This document shows, piece after piece, positions 46,185-57,752 of a DNA stretch of 64,000 bases. The translations under genes and the position numbers were made by a program. Within the stretch, counting starts at the first letter, position 1. The number at the start of each line of letters is the position of its first letter. This DNA is from Ctena decussata (taxonomy: Eukaryota; Mollusca; Bivalvia; Lucinida; Lucinidae): contig OZ022499.1 in the NCBI GenBank assembly GCA_963989385.1, forward strand, positions 53,061,757 through 53,125,756. The letters are read 5' to 3'. A model generated the notes under the pieces. It was not told the origin of the DNA and did no database searches. It was given only the letters and a program-made list of their open reading frames with translations.

Positions 46185-47571
46185 TACGGTAAATTCTCAT
46201 TAAGTTCGAACAGTTAAAAAAAAATACTGACCGGGGTGTTCGAAGTATAAGAAATTGCCAGTCATGAAAATATTTAGTGTTCGAACTATTTGAATTGCCA
46301 ATTTCAGGGAGAAAAACGATCTCATGTCCAACCGCAAATTGTATCTCATACCTCTCAGTATTAAATATGTCCTCATTATGCATGTATTTCATTCTCTTCA
46401 TCCTTTTTCAATATTCCAAATAAATATTCCGAAAGAAAGGAAAGTATTTCAACACATTTACGCTGACCTTATATGTGTCGTTTACACGTCAGGTAAGTTT
46501 GTCAGTGCCCTGGCTATTCATTCACTGCAAGTGGTCTGCTTTAAATTCACGAGTTTCTATTAATAACCCCTTCATTCTAATTCTGGAAGAGGCGGTCCTT
46601 TTGATCTTCCCTATTTCTGTCTGTCCAATATTACGTCCAAGGGTGCAGAAATATTGGCAACGTGTCATGAGAAAGGTACCGTATTACATATGCAAACAGC
46701 AAAGCCTTAGACCAGTCTGCGCATCTTAAAAACAATTATTTTGCAAACTATCCATGAATCCTGGAGATTTGTTAGACTGGTCAATGTTCGCATATGCACG
46801 GTATGATGCGGGTGTTTGCTGATCGGATTTGTCCTGAGGCCCTTTTGAGACCAAGGGCTAGCTATGGATAAACCGATCCTATGGCTACCGCGAGCTTCGT
46901 TTAAATGCACAGACCATGCAGGCTGGTCCCTGCTTTCAGTTTGCGCATGTATTCAGGCTGATTTTGTCAGGAAAGAAGAGTTTGTCATTATGACAATTTA
47001 TTTCTTTTGCAACCCGGTTTCTCATCTTTTCCCAAACGCACTTTAGTGCACGTGCACATTATCTCTATACATGACAAGAATTGCTGTGAGAAATGGGGCC
47101 TTTTCCCATGTACGAAAAGCAAAGACTCAGCTCAGCCTGCGCATCCCCGCAACCTCATAGCTTCTTAAGCTCGATCTTTCTCGGTTCAACATGTACATTC
47201 CCATTGTTGATGCAGATAGAGAAGACCCTAATCAGACGGCGCAGATTTGTAGGCTGATCCGAGTCTTCGCTGTTCGCACTCGTATTCAGGCAGCTCCGTA
47301 AAAATCGGCGAGGATGCCCGATTGACATTTAGACCGACAGAGTTGCTCTCTTCACACATTGCGTCGGGAAAACAAAACTGAAAACACCTGAGAAGTCGGC
47401 GTGTATTTTATGAATTCAAGATTTTTTTTGGTGTTCGAAGTATTAAAAATTCAAATGCATAGAAAAACCCTCTGTTCGAACTAAATGAGAAAGTTTTGAA
47501 GAGCTGTTTGAAGATGAATTTCGGTGTTCGAACTGCTAGGGTGTTTGAACTAATAGAGAATTTACAGTAGG
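46185..47571. mobile_element. 1.4-kb TIR element sharing its core with 1436-2936
   Basis: TACGGTAAATTCTCATTAAG..TTCGAACA at the left corresponds to inverted TGTTTGAACTAATAGAGAAT..TTACAGTA at the right. About 1.1 kb of interior matches 1580-2800 in reverse orientation. Small ORFs conserved between the two copies (46324 here) follow from DNA similarity and carry no domain. Confidence 0.8.
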
Positions 47572-48238
47572 TTGGTGGAGGGAAGATATGCAGTTTTAGT
47601 GTAGGTTGTAGGAAGTTAACCATCAGTTTGTTTAGTCTAATAAAATTTAATTATGTTAAAAAGTGGTTCTTTTATCTGGATGTTCCCATGTACAAATATA
47701 GCCAGTTCTCAATAACGATGAATTGACATTTGTTTACTTATTATTTACTCATTCATAAAAAAAATGACTAATACATAATCAACTCATTCAATAAAAAAGA
47801 TGATAATGGTACCATTTTTGTCTTGCCAAGCAATAATATGTTTGACTAAATGTGTCATACTCTTGGAAAGTCAAAGTTGCTTTCAGAATGCAGGTTTGGT
47901 AACACCTTGTGTTTCTCAAGGAAGCTTGGTATTTGTTTCGCATTTAGTGTGCAAAATGTCAGGTGTGGTATTTAGGAATATTTGATTCTTGGTGTTCCAT
48001 TTAGTTTTGATATGTTCAGGTTTTCAAGGCTTTAACCATTGTTTGTAGTACAAATGAAGCAGTTTATTTTTCATGGGTAGTGACATCACAGATGTACATT
48101 ACTACTTGCTTTAAAGTTATCAACACTTAGATGTACATTACTTGCCTTTATGTTGTCAACACTTACCGGTAGATGTACATTACTTAGCCTTTGTATTATC
48201 AACACTTAAAATGCTGGAAATAAAAAACAATTGAAATT
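47572..48238. other. Intron, little recognisable
   Basis: A short imperfect tandem with AGATGTACATTACTTGCC at about 48090-48210 and nothing else that I can identify. Confidence 0.55.
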
Positions 48239-48300
48239 GCAAATAGCGCTGATCTAGATGATATGGCTCATAATGAGCTGCCTCACCTGGATCTGCACTT
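48239..48300. repeat. Hairpin repeat, family F copy 6
   Basis: GCAAATAGCGCTGATCTAGA ... CACCTGGATCTGCACTTTT; arms less perfect than in other copies. Confidence 0.8.
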
Positions 48301-48494
48301 TTCCTTTAGTCTTTGAATTCTGAATATATGAGAATTGGAAGAAATATTTTTTGAAATTTTGCATATGTAAGTTTTGTTGGCTGCTTTCTTCATGCTTTCA
48401 GAGTTGGAAGTGTGTACAAAAACATGCATTTTATGGGCTAGAAACTTAGCACTCATGACTGTTTTAGTTGCCACAAACTCTGCAGCTTCAAATA

Positions 48495-49535
48495 ATATAT
48501 TCAAAGACAGAGACATCTTGAATCTTAAAAATGGCCCTGTATATTTAAAGACAGAGACCTTGAATATTAAAAATGGCCCTGTATATTTAAAGACAGAGAC
48601 CTCTTGTATCTTAAAAATGGCCCTGTATATTCAAACAAGGAAACATCTTGAATCTTAAAAAAAGTGGCTCGGTATATTCAAACATGGAAACATCTTGAAT
48701 CTTAAAAATGGCCCTCTATATTCAAGAAAAGAGACATCGTGACTCTTTAAAATGACCCTGTGTAATGTATTCAAACACAGAGACCTCTCTTGAATCTTAA
48801 AAATTGCCCTGTGTTTTCAAACACAGAGACCTATTGAACCTTAAAAAAGGCCCTGTATATTCAAAGATAGAGACCTGTTGAACCTTAAAAAGGCCCTGTA
48901 TATTCAAAGACAGATTTCTTGAATCTTTAAAAAAGGCCCTGTATATTCAAACACAGAGACCTCTTAAACCTTAAAAATTGCCATGTACATTTAGACACAG
49001 AGACTTGTGGAACATTTAAACGGCCCTGTCTATTCAACGACAGAGGCATCTTGAATCTTAAAAATGGCCCTGTATATTCAAAGACAGAGACATCTTGAAT
49101 CTTATAAATGGCCCTGCATATTCAAAGACAGAGACATCTAAAAACTTAAACATGGTCTGTATTTATATTCAAACACAGAGACAGCTTGAATCTTAAAAAT
49201 GGCTGTGTACAGTTAACCCTCTTTACAATGACACTCTTTACAACAGCAAAATTTTTATAACGTCATTTTGATGTGCACAAAATTGCTAAATTGTTCTAAA
49301 TATACAGCAAATTCAGTTTAACAACAAAATCTTTGGGAACAAATGCTGTCGTTGTAAAGAGGGTATATTTAAACACAGAGACATCTTGAATCCTAAAAAT
49401 TGCTCTGTATATTCAAAAAGACATCTTGAATCTTGAAAATGGCCCTGTATATTTAAACACAGAGACATCTTGAATCTTAAAAATTGCTCTGAATATTCAA
49501 ATATAGAGACATCTTGAATTTTAACCCATTTATGC
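48495..49535. repeat. ~45-bp minisatellite array
   Basis: About 20 units of the form TATTCAAACACAGAGACATC + TTGAATCTTAAAAATGGCCC + TG, variable in length (about 40-55 bp). A 149-bp TIR MITE interrupts it at 49216. Two more units lie at 49735-49785 after another insertion. Confidence 0.95.
49216..49364. mobile_element. 149-bp TIR MITE within the minisatellite
   Basis: ACCCTCTTTACAATGACA and TGTCGTTGTAAAGAGGGT are inverted ends; the middle has TTTTATAACGTCATTTTGAT. It cuts one minisatellite unit. Confidence 0.88.
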
Positions 49536-49893
49536 CAAGCGTCCCATAAAAAGGACATAGGCAACAAGTGCATACCCAGACGGACTCCTCACAATACTAT
49601 GTCTGATCAGAGTCTACACTGTCTGTGTAAGATTTACAGCAATAGATTTGCCAGGCACCCCAAGAATGATGATTGGACCTGTCCAATTTATGAGGATAGA
49701 GGAGTTCATCAGGAATAAATGGATTGTAAATGGCCCAGTCTATTCAAATAAAGACATCTTGAATCTTAACAGTGGCCCTGTACTCATGCTATAAATATTG
49801 TATATGCAACTGAGAAGTGATTAAAATTTGTACACATATTCTTTCATGGTGATATTAAAATTAACTACATATATTTGTAATAATATTTTGCAG

Positions 49894-50144
49894 ATGAAGC
49901 AGTGAGCAGAAAATTACTGGAAGGCGATTTGAATTACAACATCACTACAAGAATGCAATTTAGCCCAGCGAAACCAAAGAAATTCAGTTGTGAGTTATGT
50001 GATGGCCGGTTCCAGTCCAATGCAGACCTAGTTCGCCATATGAGAACACATACTGGGGAAAAGCCGTATGATTGTGATATATGTGGGAAACCATTTTCCC
50101 GGAAAGCAAACATGGTCGCTCATAGAATAATACATTTAAGATAG
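49894..50144 (+). CDS. Alternative terminal exon 11: C2H2 zinc-finger pair
   Basis: The acceptor TAATATTTTGCAG|AT (AG 49892-49893) gives a phase-1 frame of 82 residues with TAG at 50142-50144; the joined codon is GAT (Asp). Finger 1 is C-E-L-C, helix SNADLVR, H-M-R-T-H; finger 2 is C-D-I-C, helix RKANMVA, H-R-I-I-H; linker TGEKPYD. Finger 1 has D-G-R in place of the usual G-K-x after the second Cys, without loss of ligands. Finger 1 is nearly the same as in exon 9, while finger 2 differs at position -1 (Arg against Gln), so the two exons probably diverged mainly in the second half-site. A ~45-bp minisatellite ends just upstream. Confidence 0.92.
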
Positions 50145-50494
50145 ACTGATTTTGAATCAGAGTGATGCAGCTTTGAATTTATGCCAGAAACACTTGCCAT
50201 AGAATGTAAAAACAGTGATTTGTGGAGATGAGTTTTTGGAGATATATACTTACGTAATTCTACAGAACTGGATTTACTAATGATTATTGTGCTATTTGGC
50301 ATAACAGTGCTTATGAAGCAAACGGCAGTGATTCAAGGAGGTCATAGTTAAGTAACTTGTATTCCAAATTCCACAGAACTGGATTTACTTCTGGTTATCA
50401 TGCTATCTGCCACAATAGATTTTGATTTTAGTTCCTTTGAAACAGAAATTATAGTATTCGTGACAGAAAGCCAAACATTAATAACACAGAATTA

Positions 50495-51085
50495 AAGGTT
50501 CTCAGCATAATTATTTGTTTGAGAAAATCTGAAGTTTCTTTTGAAAGAATAACAGTTTGTAATGTCATTGAAAAATTGTCGGGAGCACTGTTCTATACCC
50601 ATGCCATCACAGATCTATTACCATAGCAGATGTCATACTGATGTCAAAGTGACGTTGAGACATCATTCTGCCTAGGTACTAAGTTACACTAGGGGAGAGT
50701 CAGGTAACTTCGGACATGGGGGGTATACTCGGACATACCATTGCAAACAGTGAAAATCCAGATGAGATGGCTCATAATGAGCCATCTCACCAGGATTTTC
50801 ACTGCTTGGCCAGTTATTTTTGTTTTAGTTCCTAACAACTGACATATAAAGGAAACAATGTCACTGCCCGAATTTACCCACTGTCCGAAGCTACCCGACT
50901 CTCCCCTAGTTGACAATTCCATAGTTGCTGTGGTAACATACCTATACCTATAATGACATTGGTTTTGGGGCATAGCAAACAGTGTTTGCCATGCTCCTTC
51001 AGTTTTTTAATGACATTACAAACTGAAATTCTTTCAACAGAAACATCAGATTTTCTCAAACAAATAATTATTCTCAAGATATTTA
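50495..51085. repeat. ~590-bp fold-back with nested palindromes
   Basis: TAATTATTTGTTTGAGAAAA..TCTGA at the left is inverted as TCAGATTTTCTCAAACAAAT at 51047, and the match extends over about 90 bp (TTTGTAATGTCATT / AATGACATTACAAA). It encloses the TIR MITE at 50689 and hairpin F at 50743. Confidence 0.8.
50689..50909. mobile_element. TIR MITE with nested family F hairpin
   Basis: CTAGGGGAGAGTCAGGTAAC at the left corresponds to GCTACCCGACTCTCCCCTAG at the right. The family F copy (50743-50809; inner stem GAGATGGCTC / GAGCCATCTC) sits inside. Confidence 0.88.
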
Positions 51086-51185
51086 ATTCTATGTTTAATA
51101 TCATAATGACATGTAATATTGGACTTGAAATGCCTTGCCAAATAGTGTTGACCTAGATCAGACTTCTAAGGGAGTTTTTGTCCAT

Positions 51186-51365
51186 TTGGTCAATTGCTCT
51201 ACGCAACAGCTGAAAGTAGATTTTGAGTTGATTTAATCAACTCAAAATCAACTTTGAGCTGTTGCGTGCTCAAAGTTGATTTTGAGTTGATTAAATCAAA
51301 ATCAACTTTGAGCTGTTGTGTTTTAATCAACTCAAAATCATCTTGGAGCTGTTGCATAGAGCAAT
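51186..51365. repeat. Cruciform of 33-bp repeats
   Basis: Alternating copies of TCAAAGTTGATTTTGAGTTG and its complement, with GAGCTGTTGCG ends and outer arms ATTGCTCTA / TAGAGCAAT. Confidence 0.88.
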
Positions 51366-51545
51366 CTTAAAATCTCTATTACCAGTATAGTACAAAAAGT
51401 GGAAGACAAATATTTAAGAAGAAGACAAATATTTAAGACAGATCTGTAAGAAACTTTCGTTTGCAGTGCCAAGCATAAGTGGTTTTCCAGTTAAATGAGT
51501 TGGTTGACAATGGTCTCTAGCTAATATGATCATTATATTAATTTT

Positions 51546-51783
51546 GAACCGTGACATGACAAAACAAAGTGGCATAATTATGCGCTCATTGAAGACTCAC
51601 ATTGGCCTTGGCATCCACCCATTCTGATCAGTCTTTGCTGTCTGCATGAAGCTAGCTTACATCCTTAGCTACCCTATAAGGATGCGGTGAAGACTCTGAT
51701 CAGATTTGGCTGATGCCTAGTCTGAACTGAATCTTCCCTGGGCACACATGTCACTTTGTTAGTTTCATGGTGTCACAGCTCTT
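51546..51783. mobile_element. Palindromic MITE, family A copy 6
   Basis: GAACCGTGACATGACAAAAC on the left and GTTTCATGGTGTCACAGCTC on the right; GAAGACTCACATTGGCC pairs imperfectly with TGAACTGAATCTTCCC. Confidence 0.8.
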
Positions 51784-52550
51784 TTCCTCATAGTCAATTT
51801 CCTTACTCTTTCTTAAATAAAATATCATCTGCATAACCTTTTTGTACCTAGAAGATGCTGGATTTGATTTATTTAGAAGGTTATTTGAGCAAGACTCAAC
51901 AGCAGAATATACAGTCGAACCTGTGAACAAATGCCAGCCATGGGAAAAAACAAAATTGGCTGTTGTTTACAGGTGGCCGTTGTTCAAAGATTCAATAATT
52001 TCACGATTTTGATCGACTGACAGATAAATGTCTTTAGAAAAGATCAATTGTTATCACATTCAGAAAGAATGAAGGACCAACATGCTAACAACCAGTGCTT
52101 CTTTCAATCCCCCTTAAATACAGTCAAACCTGTGCTTACGGTCACCTCAGAATAACAGCGGTCGGTTCGAATTCCTCCTGTCTAACTTCCTTGTTAAATT
52201 ACCTGGGAATAGCGGTCCACTGCGAACTAAGGTCAACGGTCATCCGAATCCACCCCGAGATGCGCTAATTTCTCCGGATAACGGTCAGTCCTTATGTTAA
52301 AACACAGTTTTCAAAAGATCGATTAGAAAAAATAATACAACTGATTCTTACCACTAATATGCATGAATTTCATGGGAATAGACTGACTGCCAATCAGTCA
52401 TTATAATTAATGACTGATAGAAAATTGACATAGTCCTTTTTCCAACTCTCATAATTCATGTTTTATATTTTTCTGCTCCAAGAAACTTAGTTTATCATAT
52501 GACATTGGGGTTATTTAGTTGATAATGATGTGTCATAAAAATTGTGTGAC
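51784..52550. other. Intron with TIR-like fragments
   Basis: ACAGTCGAACCTGTGAACAA (51911) and ACAGTCAAACCTGTGCTTAC (52121) look like the left ends of two related TIR elements, with ACGGTC repeated between 52138 and 52286. No right ends are clear. Confidence 0.5.
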
Positions 52551-52559
52551 CACACGTGT

Positions 52560-52845
52560 AATAACACTTTGGCGCTTACACGTAATTTAATAGACAACGC
52601 CCATTTCAGCAATGCGTTTTCTTATTGACATAATGTTCAGTTTGAAGGCATTAAAATACCATTTTAAAGGGTCATATGATATAAACAGAATCTTACACTT
52701 GTGGTCATTTCATATGAAATTTATGAAACTCGCCGAAGGCTAGTTTCATAAATTCCATATGAAACGGTCATTTCATATGAAATTTATGAAACTCGCCGAA
52801 GGCTAGTTTCATAAATTCCATATGAAATGACCACTCGTGTAAGAT
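52560..52845 (+). mobile_element. MITE with doubled hairpin, upstream of exon 12
   Basis: TTTCATATGAAATTTATGAA + ACTCGCCGAAGGCTAG + TTTCATAAATTCCATATGAA forms a hairpin present twice in tandem (52705-52766, 52769-52828). Flanks CTTACACTTGTGGTCA / TGACCACTCGTGTAAG. It ends 21 bp before the exon 12 AG. A reverse relative is at 17883. Confidence 0.85.
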
Positions 52846-52867
52846 CCTCTATTTAAATAATTTTCAG

Positions 52868-53112
52868 GCCAGATGATGATGACGATGATGGTAAACAACA
52901 GAGGTGCTCCAGTTCTAAAAGAGAAAAAAAAGAAAATCCATGCTTGTGAATATTGCCCAAGAAGTTTTGATTCTCGGAAAGATTTGAGAAGACATATTCG
53001 TGTACATACCGGAGAGAAGCCTTTCAATTGTGACATCTGTGGGCGGGCGTTTTCAAGAAAAGGAAACATGGACGTTCACAAACTGATTCACTTTAACAAG
53101 ATGAACACATGA
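52868..53112 (+). CDS. Alternative terminal exon 12: C2H2 zinc-finger pair
   Basis: The acceptor TTTAAATAATTTTCAG|GC (AG 52866-52867) opens a phase-1 frame of 80 residues ending with TGA at 53110-53112. The lead starts with a Met run from ATGATGATG repeats and a Lys run (KEKKKK) before finger 1, C-E-Y-C, helix SRKDLRR, H-I-R-V-H. Finger 2 is C-D-I-C, helix RKGNMDV, H-K-L-I-H; linker TGEKPFN. The ATG at 52873 is five bases inside the exon and is not needed as a start. The joined codon is GGC (Gly). The exon is a close paralogue of exon 13. A large hairpin of satellite-like repeats ends about 25 bp before the acceptor. Confidence 0.92.
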
Positions 53113-53281
53113 AAGATGAATTTCTTCATGTATAACATTTTTGGTGAGTTTTGCCATGAAAAAGGAGATCTTATCTGTTTTGTGAGCCACAGGGCTGATC
53201 ACAGAGATTCTTCAACCACTTGTCATAAAACTACATGACTGGCTGCTATATTTTAATAGCTTATCAAAAATATCCATCTAT

Positions 53282-53595
53282 CACAGGGTATAAACCAATC
53301 CGCCAATTTTTGCTTCCTGCAGAGACTGTCATATTTGGCTTCTGTCGAGACTGTCCGCGATCTCTTGCTTCCAGCTGAGATATCTGTACATGATAAATGG
53401 CTTCCTGTGGACAGAACCTGCGGAGGCTCTCGGCAGGAAGCAGAGTCACGTGGACAGTCTCGGCAGGAAGCCATTTATTGAGGACGGTAGTCCCTGCAGG
53501 AAGCAAGAGATCACAGACAGTCTCGGTGGAAGCCAAATATGATGGACAGTCTCTGCAGGAAGCGAAAATTGGCGGACTGGTTTATACCCTGTGTA
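53282..53595. mobile_element. 315-bp fold-back MITE
   Basis: CACAGGGTATAAACCAATCC / GGACTGGTTTATACCCTGTG ends. Both arms are built from a ~40-bp motif, GCTTCCTGCAGAGACTGTC and variants, so internal pairing is extensive. It lies 170 bp after exon 12. Confidence 0.9.
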
Positions 53596-53738
53596 TATCC
53601 ATATGAATCTGCCATTGTCTTTATTCTTTTTTATAGCAAAATTAACAGATCTCATCTGGTAGACATAACAACTCGAATCCTACTTCCACAGACTTCTTTT
53701 TAAACATGACCCCTTACACCATATGAACAGAGCTCTAG

Positions 53739-54252
53739 ATTAGAAGGGTTAACTTAAATATAAGTCAGAGATAATTTTTCATATTTCTTTATGAAAACAG
53801 ATGTTATAAAATCTCATTAGAACAGTATCGGTGAGACGGTTCTGATGAGGGATCACAATTAAATAATAAAAGAATAAAACTAATAATCATCTTTATTTTT
53901 AGAGCATGACACATTTAGCAATTATGAATCTTCCATGAGACCCGCTAATACCCAATATGGTAACAATTATTAACAACAGAAATTACAAACAGGAGATTAG
54001 AAGGGTTAACTTAAATATAAGTCAGAGATAATTTTTCATATTTCTTTATGAAAACAGATGTTATAAAATCTCATTAGAACAGTATCGGTGAGACGGTTCT
54101 GATGAGGGATCACAATTAAATAATAAAAGAATAAAACTAATAATCATCTTTATTTTTAGAGCATGACACATTTAGCAATTATGAATCTTCCATGAGACCC
54201 GCTAATACCCAATATGGTAACAATTATTAACAACAGAAATTACAAACAAGAA
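53739..54252. repeat. 257-bp tandem duplication including a family B MITE
   Basis: Two copies (53739-53995 and 53996-54252) look identical or nearly so, from TTAGAAGGGTTAACTTAAAT to AACAACAGAAATTACAAAC. The first starts inside a family B MITE (CAGAGCTCTAGATTAG at 53728). Confidence 0.93.
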
Positions 54253-54344
54253 ACATGAAAGAAAGATAAAATGAAGGATACAAAATCAATGTAGAAATAT
54301 GATGGGGAAAAATGATATTTGACAAGAAAATGTACATAATTATT

Positions 54345-56440
54345 ACAAGTTACAGCCCTTTGTAAGTCTGGTCAAATCTTGTGGCCGCAACTCCTCCAGT
54401 TTTCAACCGATTTTCATAAAACTTTCAAGATATAGTTGTCACTACATGACATGGATAATAAAATATTGGGGTCTTGACAGGACTCTTTCTGCCAGAGTTA
54501 TGGCCCTTTGTAAGTCTGGTCATATCTTGTGGCCACAATTCCTTCAGTTTTCAACCGATTTTCATCAAACTTTCAAGATATTATAATCACCATTTGACAT
54601 CTATCATATTTCATTTGGGTCATGATTATTAGCTCACCTGAGCCGAAGGCTCACAGGTGAGCTTATAGTATAGGCAGGCATCCGTCGTCCGTCGTCCGTC
54701 GTCCGTCCGTCCGTCCGTCCGTCCGTCCGTCCGTCAACATTTTCAAACGACATCTCCTCTGAAACTACAAGGCCCATTGTAACCAAATTTCATATGTAGC
54801 ATCTATAGGCAGGGGGAACCAATAATACTGTTTTTTATCCAAATCGCTTCAGAACTTTGGTTGCTATGGCAACTTAAAGTTTCCATTGACTTGTATGGGA
54901 AAAATTGAAAATTTGCATTTATTGCTATGTCACTGCAGATATTTTGACAAAACTTTAGCAGAAATGTTCCTTAAGTAGTCCTCTATCAACCACATGAAAT
55001 TTATGTCAATTGCACAATTTGGCTGGTTGGCATGGCAACAGAATGATTAAAAATAGAAGAAATATTCAAAAATCATCTTCTCAGAAACTATGCAACCAAT
55101 AAAGCCCAAACTTCACAGAAAGGATCTTAGTACTGGCTTCTATAAAAGTACTGTTTTTCTTGGCAATTGCTTTAGCAGTTTGGTTGCTATGGGAACTTAA
55201 AGTTGCCATTGACTTATAATGGCAAAATAGAAAATTTGCATTTATTGCTATGTCTGTGCAGATATTTTGACAAAACTTTTACAGAAATGTTCCTTGAGTA
55301 GTCCTCCATCAACCACATGAAATTTATGTCAATTGCACAATTTGGCTGGTTGCCATGGCAACCAAATAATTTAAAAATAGAAAAAATATTCAAAAATCAT
55401 CTCCTCAGAAACTATGCAACCAATAAAGCCCAAATTTCACAGAAAGGATCTTAGTTCTGGCTTCTATATATGTACTGTTTTTCGTGGCAATTGCTCCAGC
55501 AGTTTGGTTGCTATGGCAACTAAGAGTTCCCATTGACTTATAATTGGGAAAATGGAAATTGGCGTCTACCTGCAGATATTTAGATTTTTTTTTACAGAAA
55601 TGTTTTTTGAGTAGTCCTCTACGATTCTTATGAATTTTCTCCAAATCGCTGAATTTGATTGGTTGCCATGGCAAAATATAGGGTAAATTTTCGGAAAAAA
55701 AAATCTTCTGCTCAGAAGCCATATGGGGGATGAAGCTGATATTGTGCAAACATGTTGATGACAGTAGCCTCTACATAAATTTTAATCCTTTTTCTTCCAA
55801 TCCCATAAGATCTTTGGTTGCTATGGCAACTTATAGTTCAATTTACTTATTATCGGAAAAATGAAGCCATGGGGGGGATGAAGCTGATACTTCGCATACA
55901 TATTAATAACATTAGCCTCTACCTAAAGTATGTTTTATATTATCATTGCCCATGTGAATTCGTTGCTATGGCAACTTAAAGTTTCCATAGACTTATAATG
56001 GGGAAAGTGGACATTTGCTATTTATTTATGTGTTACTGCAGATATTTTGACAAGCTTTACAGAAATGTTTCTAGAGAAGTCCTCTACCAACCATATGAAT
56101 TTTTCCCAAATACCTGATTTTGATTGGTTGCCATTGCAGCTGAAAGGCCAAATTTTCACTTTTTATTTTTTTCTTATTTTGCCAAAGAGCTTCTGAGAAG
56201 CCATTAAGGGGGGATAAAGCTATTTTTTTCATAAATGTTTGTGATATTATCCTCTACATAAATGGTGTTTTTTAATGCTGTTGTGCATGGTGTTTTGTTG
56301 CTGTAACCTCAGTGCTCAGGTGAGCGATATAGGGCCATTGGCCCTCTGGTATCCTTTCTGCTAGAGTTACAGCCCTTTGTAAGTCTGGCCAAATTTTGTG
56401 GCTGCTACTCTTTCTTCAGTTTTCAACTTGTAACCATGGC
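54345..56440 (+). mobile_element. Tandem array E9, split by element E7
   Basis: Units of ~150 bp with AGCCCTTTGTAAGTCTGGTC and TTTTCAACCGATTTTCAT run to 54630 and resume at 56351 with TATCCTTTCTGCTAGAGTTA, so E7 landed inside. The array has no clear ends. Confidence 0.75.
54631..56350 (+). mobile_element. Helentron-like tandem element E7
   Basis: Hairpin AGCTCACCTGAGCC / GGCTCACAGGTGAGCT, then GTCGTCCGTCCGTCC. The body has ~330-bp units with GTTGCTATGGCAACTTAAAG and AAACTATGCAACCAATAAAG. The 3' end has GCTCAGGTGAGC, hairpin AGGGCCATTGGCCCT and CTGGT. The ends resemble E3, but the body is different. Confidence 0.82.
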
Positions 56441-56599
56441 CCCTTTCAAAACCATATATCTCATTTACTGACATGGGACACTTTGCCTTGAGCTTTTTAT
56501 TTCAACTAAACATGGCAGTGTTTTTGCTTACTGTATGTTAGTTTTGAACAACTGAACACTGAATAATAACTTAAAAAAGAGAATTTGTTTGCATATCAG

Positions 56600-56728
56600 A
56601 GGCCTAGATAAGATGAGTATTTGATGATGATTCTGAGATAATTACTGTTGTGGGAACCCTTCAATACTCATTAAAATTGTCTAAAAAATAGGTTGAATAC
56701 TTATCTTATCTGGGCCAACAATATGTAC
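56600..56728. mobile_element. Family B MITE fragment
   Basis: CAGAGGCCTAGATAAGATGA at the left and ACTTATCTTATCTGGGC at the right; the central hairpin is lost. Confidence 0.6.
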
Positions 56729-56852
56729 CAATTATTATGTACAACTAAATAAAACACACTCTGTTAGGACAAAAGTTCAAAGATGGAAGTGTCTGATGCA
56801 GATGTGGTGGATGTCTCTAAGTCCAGTTGAGGGCTTCTCATTTTGATAAAAC

Positions 56853-57752
56853 CACAGGCGCTTGAAGTTCTATGCTCAAAAGACCCTCAAAACCCATAAT
56901 ACTTGATGCAGTCTATAGGTCATTTCGTAAGAAATGGCCAGGTGTGCAAGCAAAAATGCCTCGATTTTTTTGACTGCTAAAACTGCCAGTTAGAAATACC
57001 CCAACAAAAGCAAACTTCTTACCTGTAAACATCGTTTCAAAATGTATCTATAAGCATGATAAATTTGTTCAGTTATGGTTAATGCGGTGCTGTAATCCTG
57101 AATTCAAAATTTGCCAGAAAATACCGACGCCATTACGGTGTCCAGCTTCCGGTTTACTGTGCTGCGCCAAAGTTGAGCATGTGCTTGTCCGCTTTGAAAT
57201 TCACACATCAGCGAAATCATTCAATTACTCTTTTAGATATGACCAATGTCGTTTTATATCACCGGTTCCATGTATTTACAATATTAGGTTTGTTCTAATT
57301 TCGATCAAAACGTTTCTAACGAGTGAAAACTTGAAACAAACATGATGAAAATGACGTCATGACGTTCGTGTCAACAACGTCAAAACTACGCAGTAACGTT
57401 GGCGTAAAATTTTCATATGTTGACTGAGGCCTACATGTACTGACTTTCCGAACGACAAAGATGCAGATTAGCTTGCAAATCGGTACAGTCTGATCGTTGA
57501 TTTTTTTGTTTGATGATAGGACAGAGTAGGAAGCTGTACATTTAAGAAGATCGTTATCCGCAGAATCACTTCATTTTTCCCGTAATAGAACCTGATGACG
57601 TTGCAGTGCAACGTTGATACACCGGAAATTGGAGACCGTAATGGAGTCGAACACATACTTGCACACCTGGCCATTTCTTCAAAATGGCTCATAGCCTAGA
57701 TGTTTAGCGGCATTGAAATATGTTTTATAGCATAGAACTTCAAGCGCCTGTG
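56853..57752. mobile_element. 900-bp TIR element
   Basis: CACAGGCGCTTGAAGTTCTA and TAGAACTTCAAGCGCCTGTG are exact inverted ends, and AATGGCCAGGTGTGCAAG / CTTGCACACCTGGCCATT continue the arms. The interior is GC-richer than the surroundings and holds small ORFs (87 aa at 57082, 74 aa at 57468 on the minus strand) without a domain I recognise. Confidence 0.88.

Noticed and set aside
46324..46563. 80-aa ORF nearly the same as one at 2432-2674 on the opposite strand, hinting at a conserved small protein
   Set aside because: The whole ~1.1-kb surroundings are equally conserved as a transposon core, so protein-level selection is not indicated.
57082..57345. 87-aa ORF inside the 900-bp TIR element as a transposase fragment
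   Set aside because: No DDE, HTH or zinc-binding motif is visible, and the element is too small for an autonomous transposon.
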